Shown: positions 52,701 through 60,563 of the stretch, piece after piece | How the letters are laid out: each line of letters begins with the position of its first letter | Position numbering within the stretch: position 1 is the first letter of the stretch | NCBI GenBank assembly: GCA_947489585.1 | Contig: CANLEE010000003.1 | Coordinates: 286,259-350,258, forward strand | DNA length: 64,000 nt | Reading direction: 5' to 3' | Source: an uncultured Psychroserpens sp. | GTDB taxonomy: Bacteria; Bacteroidota; Bacteroidia; Flavobacteriales; Flavobacteriaceae | Notes under the pieces: model-generated | Databases searched by the model: none | Told to the model about the DNA's origin: nothing | The model's input: the letters and a program-made list of their open reading frames with translations, nothing else | Made by a program: the position numbers and the translations under genes

Positions 52701-54201
52701 TGATACGTATAATGAACAAGGCGCAACAGCAACAGATAATGTTGATGGTAATTTAACATCTAGTATTGTCATAACGGGAACTGTAAATACAAATTCGGCA
52801 GGTACGTATTTTGTTAATTATAATGTAAGTGATACTTCAGGAAATGCTGCAACTCAAGTGGTGAGAACAGTGAATGTAACAAATCCATCATCAGGATGTT
52901 CAGGTGGTGTTTCATCATTCCCATATGCTGAAGGTTTTGAAAATACTTTAGGCGCTTGGACACAATCATCTGCAGATGATTTAGATTGGACAGTAGATGC
53001 TAATGGAACACCATCTAATGGTACAGGACCATCTAGTGCATCTCAAGGCACATATTATGTCTATGTAGAAGCTTCTGGTAATAATACAGGATACCCTACA
53101 AAACAAGCGATATTAAATTCACCATGTTTTGATTTATCAGCATTAGCTGACGCAACATTTAGTTTTAAATACCACCAATTTGGTGCAGCTAACATGGGAA
53201 GTATTGACTTAGAAGCGAGTGATGATAATGGCGCAAGTTGGACGTCTATTTGGAATAGTACAGGAAACTTAGGAAATACATGGTTAACAGCTGATGTTGA
53301 TCTTGCTGCTTATGTAGGCGGAACTGTTCAGTTACGTTTTAATAGAATTACAGGAAATACGTGGCAAGCTGATATCGCGATTGATGATGTAGGTTTATCT
53401 GAAGGTGGAAATACTGGAGGTAATGGATGTTCAGGAGGAATTACGTCGTATCCTTATACTGAAGGTTTTGAAAATACTTTAGGAGCTTGGACGCAATCAT
53501 CAGCAGATGATTTAAACTGGACAGTAGATGCAAATGGAACACCATCTAGTGGTACTGGACCGTCTAGTGCTATCCAAGGTACTTATTATGTCTATGTAGA
53601 AGCATCAGGTAATAATACGGGTTACCCAACTAAGCAAGCAATATTAAATTCACCATGCTTTGATTTAAGCGGTCAATCATCAGCATCATTTAGCTTTAAC
53701 TATCACCAATTTGGTTCAACTAATATGGGAACTATAGATTTAGAAGCTAGTGATGATAATGGAGCTAGTTGGTCAAGCATCTGGAATAGTTCTGGAAACT
53801 TAGGAAACTCATGGCAATCTGCTAATGTTGATTTATCAGCTTATACAGGCGGAAGTGTTCAATTACGTTTCAATAGAGTTACAGGTGGTACTTGGCAAGC
53901 AGACATCGCAATTGATAATGTGAATTTATCTACTGGAACTGCAAAAGATGTAACATCTAGACCAGATATTGATATTAAAGATATTACGTTATACCCTAAT
54001 CCAGTTAAAGGAGATATCTTAAATGTGAAATCGACTTACACGAATGTGTCTTACGAAATTTACAATATAGTTGGTCAATTAGTTGCTAAAGGACATGTAA
54101 AAAATGAAGTTATAGATATTAGTAGTTTGGATGGAGCAATCTATCAAATTAGATTTACTACTGAAGGAGAAACTTTAATTAAAAGATTTATTAAGCAATA
54201 A
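49756..54201 (+). CDS. Secreted reprolysin-like (M12B) metalloprotease with T9SS sorting domain
   Basis: A 1481-residue exported protease. Order: signal peptide (to about residue 20), propeptide-like part, M12B catalytic domain with zinc site HEIGHQFGGNH (335-345) and a downstream MGYAG Met-turn, a PKD/Ig-like part, an Fn3 domain (about 650-735), a GEVED domain (about 740-880), two DUF5011-type Ig-like repeats (880-1042), two MAM-like domains of 177 residues period (1047-1395), and a T9SS type A C-terminal sorting domain (YPNPVKGDILNVKS... RFIKQ). It is exported to the surface or medium by the T9SS and probably digests proteins; substrates unknown. Confidence 0.92.
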   Translation: MKIKLLLLITLISTNFVLAQGNSLWKRQANRSDIAVKASKQNLPKTQTFTLNINGLKQALSKAPDRKFLHNGASGVILSFPNDEGQFERFRIAEASVLSAELQERYPDIRSYVGQGIDDPSATIRFSVSPLGFQSMRLSANMPATFIEAYSQDLTQYAAYKRADRLDYSDDFECTVTDQVNKQMDNGMQQRNADDGILRTYRLAVSTTGEYTAYHGGTKALALAAINQTMTRVNGIFENDFNVTMVLISNTDDVIYTNANSDPYSNGSFNGQLQSTLTSVIGESNYDIGHLFARASNNGNAGCIGCVCVNGQKGSAFTSRTDPEGDPFDVDYVAHEIGHQFGGNHTWTFNGNEGTNAQMEPGSGSTIMGYAGITGATDVQSNSDPYFHARSIEQITDYIKTTSCQTNTNTGNAVPTADAGSNYTIPKGTAFVLEGSGSDANSGDVLTYCWEQYDENNASTTYPSVTATSGVAFRSYSPSTNTDRYFPRLSTIKSGATSWQWEAVPNVARSLNFRLTVRDNRAGGAANNSDDMVVSVNGTAGPFVVNSPNTNVTWNAGTTQTVTWNVAGTTGNGVNAANVDIFLSTDGGDTYPIALASGVTNDGSHDIVVPNSQGNQNRIMVRGANNIFFDISNSNFTIAGQVACTANVPTGLAASNVGETTATLSWNAVAGATYDLRYRQVGASSWTTTAVTGISSNVTGLSALTQYEAQVRSKCSGGSNSAYSSSVNFTTTDVQLTYCDSASTNTNDEFISRVQLNTIDNASGAQFYSDFTGISTTLDKGSQYTITVTPTWTGTVYSEGYAVWIDYNRDGDFTDAGELVWSQAATQNTPVSGSFTVPNGAVENATRMRVSMKYNGIPTECETFQYGEVEDYTVNIQGSGPDTEAPVISLNGASTINLSVGNAYNELGATATDNVDGDISGNIIIGGDTVNTNVIGTYSVTYNVSDAAGNAAAEVTRTVTVSDTTAPVITLIGASTINLNVGDTYNEQGATATDNVDGNLTSSIVITGTVNTNSAGTYFVNYNVSDTSGNAATQVVRTVNVTNPSSGCSGGVSSFPYAEGFENTLGAWTQSSADDLDWTVDANGTPSNGTGPSSASQGTYYVYVEASGNNTGYPTKQAILNSPCFDLSALADATFSFKYHQFGAANMGSIDLEASDDNGASWTSIWNSTGNLGNTWLTADVDLAAYVGGTVQLRFNRITGNTWQADIAIDDVGLSEGGNTGGNGCSGGITSYPYTEGFENTLGAWTQSSADDLNWTVDANGTPSSGTGPSSAIQGTYYVYVEASGNNTGYPTKQAILNSPCFDLSGQSSASFSFNYHQFGSTNMGTIDLEASDDNGASWSSIWNSSGNLGNSWQSANVDLSAYTGGSVQLRFNRVTGGTWQADIAIDNVNLSTGTAKDVTSRPDIDIKDITLYPNPVKGDILNVKSTYTNVSYEIYNIVGQLVAKGHVKNEVIDISSLDGAIYQIRFTTEGETLIKRFIKQ
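52395..52880 (+). repeat. Two DUF5011-type Ig-like repeats in the M12B protease
   Basis: Two copies of about 242 bp (about 80 residues), each with APVI-x-L-x-GAS, ELGATATDN-type and AGTY-x-V-x-YNVSD motifs. The second copy is of the type with NLTSSIVI, the first of the type with DISGNIII. Confidence 0.85.
52894..53940 (+). repeat. Tandem MAM-like domains in the M12B protease
   Basis: Two copies with a 531-bp period (GCSGG at 52894 and 53425), almost the same protein sequence in each (EGFENTLGAWTQSSADDL, TKQAILNSPCFDLS, RFNRITGNTWQADIAIDD). A further highly similar pair lies in the next gene. Confidence 0.88.
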
Positions 54202-54226
54202 ACACTAACCGTTAACTTAATAATAG

Positions 54227-54260
54227 AAAGTCCAGATTTTAAAATCTGGACTTTTTTTTT
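54227..54260 (+). terminator. Terminator after the M12B protease gene
   Basis: A perfect 28-bp palindrome (AAAGTCCAGATTTT and its complement, 54227-54254) followed by T-run: a strong intrinsic terminator. Confidence 0.92.
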
Positions 54261-54289
54261 ATGCGCTGTAAGGCAAGTCCGAATGGGCA

Positions 54290-54306
54290 TTACGGGAAAA
54301 CCGTAA
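54290..54306. promoter_or_regulatory. TTACGG-N5-CCGTAA palindrome upstream of the M14 protease gene
   Basis: Perfect 6-bp inverted repeat with centre GAAAA, about 98 bp before the ATG at 54404. Matches the palindrome at 49553-49569. Confidence 0.55.
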
Positions 54307-54403
54307 ATATTGTCTTTTTTAATGGTTTCCTTTGTTTTTTAACATGTTTGGTAGAAAAAAATTAATACCTTCAATAAGAGCTATTAATTTAATTCATTAC
54401 ATC

Positions 54404-57400
54404 ATGCAGGGAAAATTACTCACATTAGTACTATTTTGTGTTGTCACAATTTGTACATCTCAGAACAAAAACCTTCAGTCTAACATTACAGAAGACAATA
54501 CTTTAAATTCTCAAATACCAAGGTATAAAAGAATAAGCATTAACAATCCAAACCAAGCGGTTATTACACAATTAGATAATCTTGGAATTGATTTAACTTG
54601 TGGTGCTAATATTTCTAACAACAAGTTGACTATTGAAGTTGATGAATATAACATTCAGTTATTAGAAAATGAAGGGATTCAATACAATGTCATCATAGAT
54701 GACTTAAGTAAATTTTATAGCGATAGAGCAGTCCAAGATTTACCAAAGGCGAGAGCAGAATTAAGCCAGATGCAAAGCCAGGCTTCACAACGTACCTTCA
54801 GCATTGATGAGGTTATTAATAATGTTGGTCAGTATACTGATTGTGATGAGATCGATTGGGCAGTTCCAGCTAATTTCAATTTAAACCCAAATAGTTCACC
54901 AAATTCTTTTGGAGGCTGCTTGACTTATGATATGGTATTGCAAGAGTTAGATGATATGAGAAGCTTATATCCTAACTTGATTTCAGTGAAACAGAATGCA
55001 TCGCCAACGAATCAACTTACTGTAGAAGGTAGAACAGTCTATTTTGTAAGGATATCTGATAATCCAGATGTTGACGAACCAGAACCAGAAACTTTATACC
55101 AATCTTTAATTCATGCAAGAGAGTCGGCAACGGTAATGAATATGATGTACTATATGTGGTATATTTTGGAGAATTATAATTCTGATCCTGCAATTAGAAA
55201 TTTAGTAAATAATCAAGAGTTGTATTTTATTCCTGTGTTTAATCCAGATGGTTTTGTGTATAATCAAACACAAGCTCCAAATGGAGGTGGATTGCAACGT
55301 AAAAATAGAAACACGTCTGCTCCAGGAAGCTGTTCACAATATTTGGATGGTATAGATTTAAATAGAAATTCAGCCTATTATTGGGGAAATGGAGGCGCAT
55401 CTACAAATTCGTGTAGTGACACCTATTTAGGAACAGCACCTTTTTCTGAAAATGAAACACAGATTATGCGTGATTTCTTTTTACAACATGATTTTGAATT
55501 AGCATTGAACCATCATTCATTCAAAAATGCCATGTTACATGCTTATGCAGGAACAACAATAGCAAATCCAAGACCAGACGAGTACTCAAAATATAACCAT
55601 GATATGACCTATTATAATAGGTATGCTCATGGACCAAGTACATCTATTAGTTCGCTTAACAGTGGAAATATGAATGATTGGATGTTAGGAGGCCCAGCAG
55701 GTGTTAGTGCAAATGGAACGCCTACTGGAACAGGCTCCGGAAAAAACACAATGGCATGGACTCCAGAGAATGGAACAGGCTCAGAAGCAGGATCTACAGG
55801 AAGCGGGTTTTGGCCAGCACCTTCAAATTTTGTCCCTATTGCTAAACGCGCTATGCGAATGAATTTTCTAGCAGCATATTTTAGCGGAAAATATGCAAAA
55901 CTTCATGACTTAAATCAGACAGATATCTCTCAAGTTTCTGGAAATTTAGATTTCGCTATCGAGAATCTTGGTCAAGCAGCAAGCGATTTTACATTGACCG
56001 TGACACCTGTATCTGCTAATATTGTAAGCGTTGGCGGCCCTGTGACTGAAACTGGAATGACAGTTTTACAACAAAATAATATAGCAATTGCTTATAGTTT
56101 AAACCCAGCAATACAAGCAGGTGATGAAATAGAATTCAAAGTAGTACTCACTAATGATTATGCAACAGATAATGTGTTATATGAAGCTAATGTTAAAAAA
56201 ATATATACTCCAACAGCTGTATTTGAAGATAACCCTGATGTAACTAACCTTAGCAATTGGACATCAAATGGCGGAAGTTGGTTTACAACGTCAGATGCTT
56301 ACTCAGGTACAACAGCAATAACGACAACAAATTCTGGACAGTATAGCAATAATGAATCTAAAAGACTGCAAATGAATGGGTCATTAGATTTATCAAATTC
56401 TACGACTGCGATTATACAGTATTATACCAAATGGGATTTAGAACGAAGCTTTGATTATGTACAAATTGAAGGTTCGATAAATGGTACAAACTGGACACCA
56501 TTATGTGGCAAACTTACTAAGCCAGGTGCTCCAAATGCAAACAACACCTATTCTGGAAAATCCACTACAAATAATAATTTTCAACCAGACGGTGAAGCCT
56601 TATATGATGGAGATACTCAGGATAAATGGTATATGGAAGAAATTGTAATTGATGCAAGTACAAATTCATTTTTATTAAACCAAAGCACTGTTTTTTTACG
56701 CTTCGATTTTAGAACAGATGGGTCTAATAGACAAGATTCTTATATAAACGTTGATTTTGAAGGCTTTAGTTTTGATGATTTTAAAGTGTTTTCTATTGAA
56801 GCACCTTGTGTTGTATCTGTTCCAACAGGATTAAGCGCAGTGTCTATTACAGATGCTGAAGCAACTATAAATTGGGATGCTTTACCAACATTAGATTTTG
56901 ATTTAAGATATCGAGAAGTTGGAAGTTCTGTATGGATAGATATTCTGGATATTTCTACTAACACACAAGCTTTAACATCTTTGGCTCCATTAACGCAATA
57001 TGAAGTTGAGGTTCGAAGTAAGTGCTCGAGTGGCTCACCTTCAAACTATACTACAGCAATTACATTTACTACCTTAGATGTTGTTCTTAATTATTGTGGT
57101 TCGCAAAGTAACAATGCAAGTGAAGAGTATATAAGTCGCGTGCAATTAAATACTATAGATAACCCTTCTGGATCACAAACCTATACAGATTTCACAAGCA
57201 TTTCAACAGTTCTAACAGAAGGCGAGCAGTATGATATTACAATTACACCGACTTGGCCAGGAACAACCTATAATGAAGCGTATTCGGTTTGGATAGATTA
57301 TAATAAAGACGGAGATTTTGATGATCCAGGAGAGCAAGTTTTTACGCAAGGGAATACACAGGCAAGTCCTATAAATGGAAGCTTTATTATCCCTGATGGA

Positions 57401-60313
57401 ACTTCAGGACAATCAACAAGAATGCGTGTATCTATGAAGTACAACGGACTTCCTAATCCGTGTGAAACATTTGCATATGGTGAAGTTGAAGACTATACCG
57501 TAATTCTTGAAACTGCTGGTCCAGACGAAATACCTCCGATAATTACACTTATAGGTGCAGCATCTATTGATTTAAATGTTGGAGAGGTCTATACCGAATT
57601 AGGCGCCACCGCGACCGATAATATTGATGGCGATATTTCAGCAAATATTGTTATTGGAGGCGATGTTGTGAATACAAATATTGCAGGAGTTTATGTTGTT
57701 ACGTATAATGTAAGTGATGCTGCTGGAAATGCAGCACAAACCGCTATAAGAACAATTACTATTATTGCAGATACCATAGCTCCTGTAATTACGCTTAATG
57801 GTGCTTCAACAATTGATTTAAATGTTGGAGAGGTCTATACCGAATTGGGCGCCACCGCAACCGATAATATTGATGGTAATATTTCAGCAAGTATTGTTAT
57901 TGGAGGTGATGCTGTAAATACTAGCGTTGGCGGAACTTATGTTGTGACTTATAATGTAAGTGATGCTGCAGGTAATGCTGCAACAGAAGTAACAAGGACT
58001 GTAAATGTAATTCCAGATACAACAGCTCCAGTAATCACACTTAATGGTGCTTCTATTGTTGATATAAGTGTAGGATCTGTCTACACTGAATTGGGCGCTA
58101 CCGCAACCGATAATATTGATGGTGATATTTCAGCAAGTATTGTTATTGGAGGGGATATTGTAAATACTAGTGTTGGCGGAACTTACATAGTTACCTATAA
58201 TGTAAGTGACACTGCTGGTAATGCTGCAACAGAAGTGACAAGAACTGTAAATGTGATTCCTGATACAACAATTCCTGTGATTACCCTCAATGGCGCTGCT
58301 ACAATAAATTTGAATATTGGAGATATATATACTGAATTGGGTGCCACTGCAACCGATAATATTGATGGCGATATTTCAGCAAATATTGTTATTGGAGGGA
58401 ATACGGTTAATACAAGCGCGCTTGGAGCTTATCTTGTAACTTATAACGTTAATGATGCTGCTGGTAATTCGGCCTTAGAAGTGACACGAACGGTTATTGT
58501 ATCAGATACAACACCGCCAGTGATTACTTTAATAGGAGCTTCAACAATTAATCTAAATTTAGGCGATACCTATAATGAACTAGGCGCAACAGCTATCGAT
58601 AATTTAGATGGTGATTTGACATCAAGTATTGTAATTAGTGGGATAGTTAATACATCTTCAGCAGGAACATATTTTGTTAGCTATAATGTAAGTGATTTAT
58701 CTGGAAATGTTGCTATAACAGTAATAAGAACAGTTACTGTAACAGCAGATACAACACCACCAGTGATTACTTTAATTGGAGCGGCCACAATTGACTTGAT
58801 TGTTGGTGATACTTATAATGAATTAGGAGCTACAGCCATCGATAACCAAGATGGTGATTTAACGTCTAGCATTATCATCTCTGGAGCAGTTAATACAGCT
58901 ATTGCAGGGTCTTATAATCTAACATATAGTGTTAGTGATACGGCTGGCAATACGGCTCAAACAATAAGAATAGTAAATGTAACAGAGCCAACATCTGGAT
59001 GTTCAGGTGGAATTTCTACATTCCCATATACTGAAGGTTTTGAAAACACCTTAGGTGCTTGGACACAGTCTGCAAATGATGATTTGGATTGGACTATTAG
59101 ATCGGGAACGACACCATCTAATGGAACTGGGCCATCAAGTGCTATAGAAGGTTCATTTTATGTTTACGTAGAAGCTTCTGGTAATAATGTAGGTTACCCG
59201 AGTAAGCAAGCCATATTAAATTCGCCTTGTTTCAATTTATCAGGATTAACAGATGCCACATTTAGTTTTAAATACCATCAATTTGGTTCTACTAATATGG
59301 GAAGTATAGATTTAGAAGTTAGTGATGATGATGGTGCAAATTGGAATTCGGTATGGAATAGTGCAGGAAATAAAGGAAATCAATGGCTTACTGCTAATGT
59401 TGATTTGGGAGCATATGTAGGAGGAAGTATTCAATTACGTTTTAATAGAATTACTGGAAGTACTTGGCAAGCCGACATCGCCATTGACGATATTAGTTTA
59501 ATAGATGATGAGGTTGTTGTAAATGGATGTTCAGGTGGAATTACATCATTCCCTTATTCGGAAGGTTTTGAAAACACCTTAGGTGCTTGGACTCAATCTA
59601 CTGCTGATGATTTAGATTGGTCAATTAGATCTGGTACAACACCATCAAGTGGGACAGGACCTTCAAGTGCGTTTCAGGGTTCATTTTATGTCTATGTAGA
59701 AGCTTCTGGGAATAATGTTGGATACCCTAACAAACAAGCGATACTGAACTCGCCTTGCTTTGATTTGAGTAATGAAACCTCAGCTACATTTGAATTTAAT
59801 TACCATCAATTTGGATCTACCAACATGGGAACAATTTTCTTAGAAGCAAGTAATGATGATGGAACAAGTTGGATTAATATTTGGAGTAGCTCTGGTAATC
59901 TTGGTAATTCATGGCAATCTGAAAGTGTTGATTTGTCAGATTATGTTGGCGGAAGTGTACAACTTCGTTTTAACAGAACGACAGGTACTACTTGGCAAGC
60001 CGATATTGCTTTAGACAATATTAATTTAACAACGGGTCCTATTCCAAGACAAACTTTGCCAACTGAGTTTGCATTGAACTTTAAAGACATTAACATATAT
60101 CCTAATCCTGTCAAAGGTGATATTTTGAACGTAAAATCACCATATACTGATACTACTATGTCTTATGAAATATACAATATCGTTGGTCAATTGGTTGGAA
60201 AAGGGATAGTTAAAAGCAATAGCATTGATATTAGTCGCTTAGATGGTGCCGTGTATCAAATCCAGTTTAATGTAGAGGACAAAACAATAACCAAACGATT
60301 TATTAAACAATAA
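54404..60313 (+). CDS. Secreted zinc carboxypeptidase (M14) with six Ig-like repeats and T9SS sorting domain
   Basis: A 1969-residue protein from the ATG at 54404, which begins a clean signal peptide (MQGKLLTLVLFCVVTICTSQ); the frame is open from 54332 but that extension is unlikely. Order: pro-region (about 20-165), M14 catalytic domain with H237-x-x-E240 and the later LNHHSF His (370/371) and WTPENG Glu, a MAM-like jellyroll part, an Fn3 domain, GEVED domain, six DUF5011-type repeats (about 1040-1528), two MAM-like domains and a T9SS sorting domain (YPNPVKGDILNVKS). It is exported by the T9SS. The C-terminal cassette is shared with the M12B protease. Confidence 0.92.
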   Translation: MQGKLLTLVLFCVVTICTSQNKNLQSNITEDNTLNSQIPRYKRISINNPNQAVITQLDNLGIDLTCGANISNNKLTIEVDEYNIQLLENEGIQYNVIIDDLSKFYSDRAVQDLPKARAELSQMQSQASQRTFSIDEVINNVGQYTDCDEIDWAVPANFNLNPNSSPNSFGGCLTYDMVLQELDDMRSLYPNLISVKQNASPTNQLTVEGRTVYFVRISDNPDVDEPEPETLYQSLIHARESATVMNMMYYMWYILENYNSDPAIRNLVNNQELYFIPVFNPDGFVYNQTQAPNGGGLQRKNRNTSAPGSCSQYLDGIDLNRNSAYYWGNGGASTNSCSDTYLGTAPFSENETQIMRDFFLQHDFELALNHHSFKNAMLHAYAGTTIANPRPDEYSKYNHDMTYYNRYAHGPSTSISSLNSGNMNDWMLGGPAGVSANGTPTGTGSGKNTMAWTPENGTGSEAGSTGSGFWPAPSNFVPIAKRAMRMNFLAAYFSGKYAKLHDLNQTDISQVSGNLDFAIENLGQAASDFTLTVTPVSANIVSVGGPVTETGMTVLQQNNIAIAYSLNPAIQAGDEIEFKVVLTNDYATDNVLYEANVKKIYTPTAVFEDNPDVTNLSNWTSNGGSWFTTSDAYSGTTAITTTNSGQYSNNESKRLQMNGSLDLSNSTTAIIQYYTKWDLERSFDYVQIEGSINGTNWTPLCGKLTKPGAPNANNTYSGKSTTNNNFQPDGEALYDGDTQDKWYMEEIVIDASTNSFLLNQSTVFLRFDFRTDGSNRQDSYINVDFEGFSFDDFKVFSIEAPCVVSVPTGLSAVSITDAEATINWDALPTLDFDLRYREVGSSVWIDILDISTNTQALTSLAPLTQYEVEVRSKCSSGSPSNYTTAITFTTLDVVLNYCGSQSNNASEEYISRVQLNTIDNPSGSQTYTDFTSISTVLTEGEQYDITITPTWPGTTYNEAYSVWIDYNKDGDFDDPGEQVFTQGNTQASPINGSFIIPDGTSGQSTRMRVSMKYNGLPNPCETFAYGEVEDYTVILETAGPDEIPPIITLIGAASIDLNVGEVYTELGATATDNIDGDISANIVIGGDVVNTNIAGVYVVTYNVSDAAGNAAQTAIRTITIIADTIAPVITLNGASTIDLNVGEVYTELGATATDNIDGNISASIVIGGDAVNTSVGGTYVVTYNVSDAAGNAATEVTRTVNVIPDTTAPVITLNGASIVDISVGSVYTELGATATDNIDGDISASIVIGGDIVNTSVGGTYIVTYNVSDTAGNAATEVTRTVNVIPDTTIPVITLNGAATINLNIGDIYTELGATATDNIDGDISANIVIGGNTVNTSALGAYLVTYNVNDAAGNSALEVTRTVIVSDTTPPVITLIGASTINLNLGDTYNELGATAIDNLDGDLTSSIVISGIVNTSSAGTYFVSYNVSDLSGNVAITVIRTVTVTADTTPPVITLIGAATIDLIVGDTYNELGATAIDNQDGDLTSSIIISGAVNTAIAGSYNLTYSVSDTAGNTAQTIRIVNVTEPTSGCSGGISTFPYTEGFENTLGAWTQSANDDLDWTIRSGTTPSNGTGPSSAIEGSFYVYVEASGNNVGYPSKQAILNSPCFNLSGLTDATFSFKYHQFGSTNMGSIDLEVSDDDGANWNSVWNSAGNKGNQWLTANVDLGAYVGGSIQLRFNRITGSTWQADIAIDDISLIDDEVVVNGCSGGITSFPYSEGFENTLGAWTQSTADDLDWSIRSGTTPSSGTGPSSAFQGSFYVYVEASGNNVGYPNKQAILNSPCFDLSNETSATFEFNYHQFGSTNMGTIFLEASNDDGTSWINIWSSSGNLGNSWQSESVDLSDYVGGSVQLRFNRTTGTTWQADIALDNINLTTGPIPRQTLPTEFALNFKDINIYPNPVKGDILNVKSPYTDTTMSYEIYNIVGQLVGKGIVKSNSIDISRLDGAVYQIQFNVEDKTITKRFIKQ
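57520..58985 (+). repeat. Six DUF5011-type Ig-like repeats in the M14 protease
   Basis: Six copies of about 242 bp. Copies 1-4 share TELGATATDNIDGDIS and GGD-x-VNT; copies 5-6 share NELGATAIDN and DLTSSI. Copies 2 and 3 are the closest to each other. The last two resemble the second copy in the M12B protease. Confidence 0.88.
58997..60035 (+). repeat. Tandem MAM-like domains in the M14 protease
   Basis: Two copies with a 528-bp period (GCSGG at 58997 and 59525). Key motifs EGFENTLGAWTQS, NSPCF-x-LS and TWQADIA are the same as in the M12B gene's pair. Confidence 0.87.
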
Positions 60314-60563
60314 ACCTTAATTTTTAGTTTAAACTTAAACTTTTTGTTTCTATCAATTACTAAGCAAAACAAATGAATGAAACTATTTAATAACCAGCAT
60401 ATTAAAAAATATTTAGTAATATAATTTTGTAGGAAATAGAATATTTTTAAAATTAAAAAATGCATTTCAACGGATTTTTATGCATTTTGTGGAGTAAATT
60501 GCAAATAAAGTGATATATTAGTGGCCTGAATTAATTGACATAAATTCATTAAACCCCAAACTA
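60314..60563. other. Intergenic region before the third protease gene
   Basis: 250 bp without gene. It has TAATTTTG (60423-60430), a possible -7 element, but no TTACGG palindrome and no clear terminator for the upstream gene. Confidence 0.35.

Noticed and set aside
52894..60035. Long DNA repeats as a CRISPR array or mobile element
   Set aside because: Repeats are in frame, 240 and about 530 bp long and encode Ig-like and MAM-like domains; there are no spacers of uniform size, no cas genes and no transposase.
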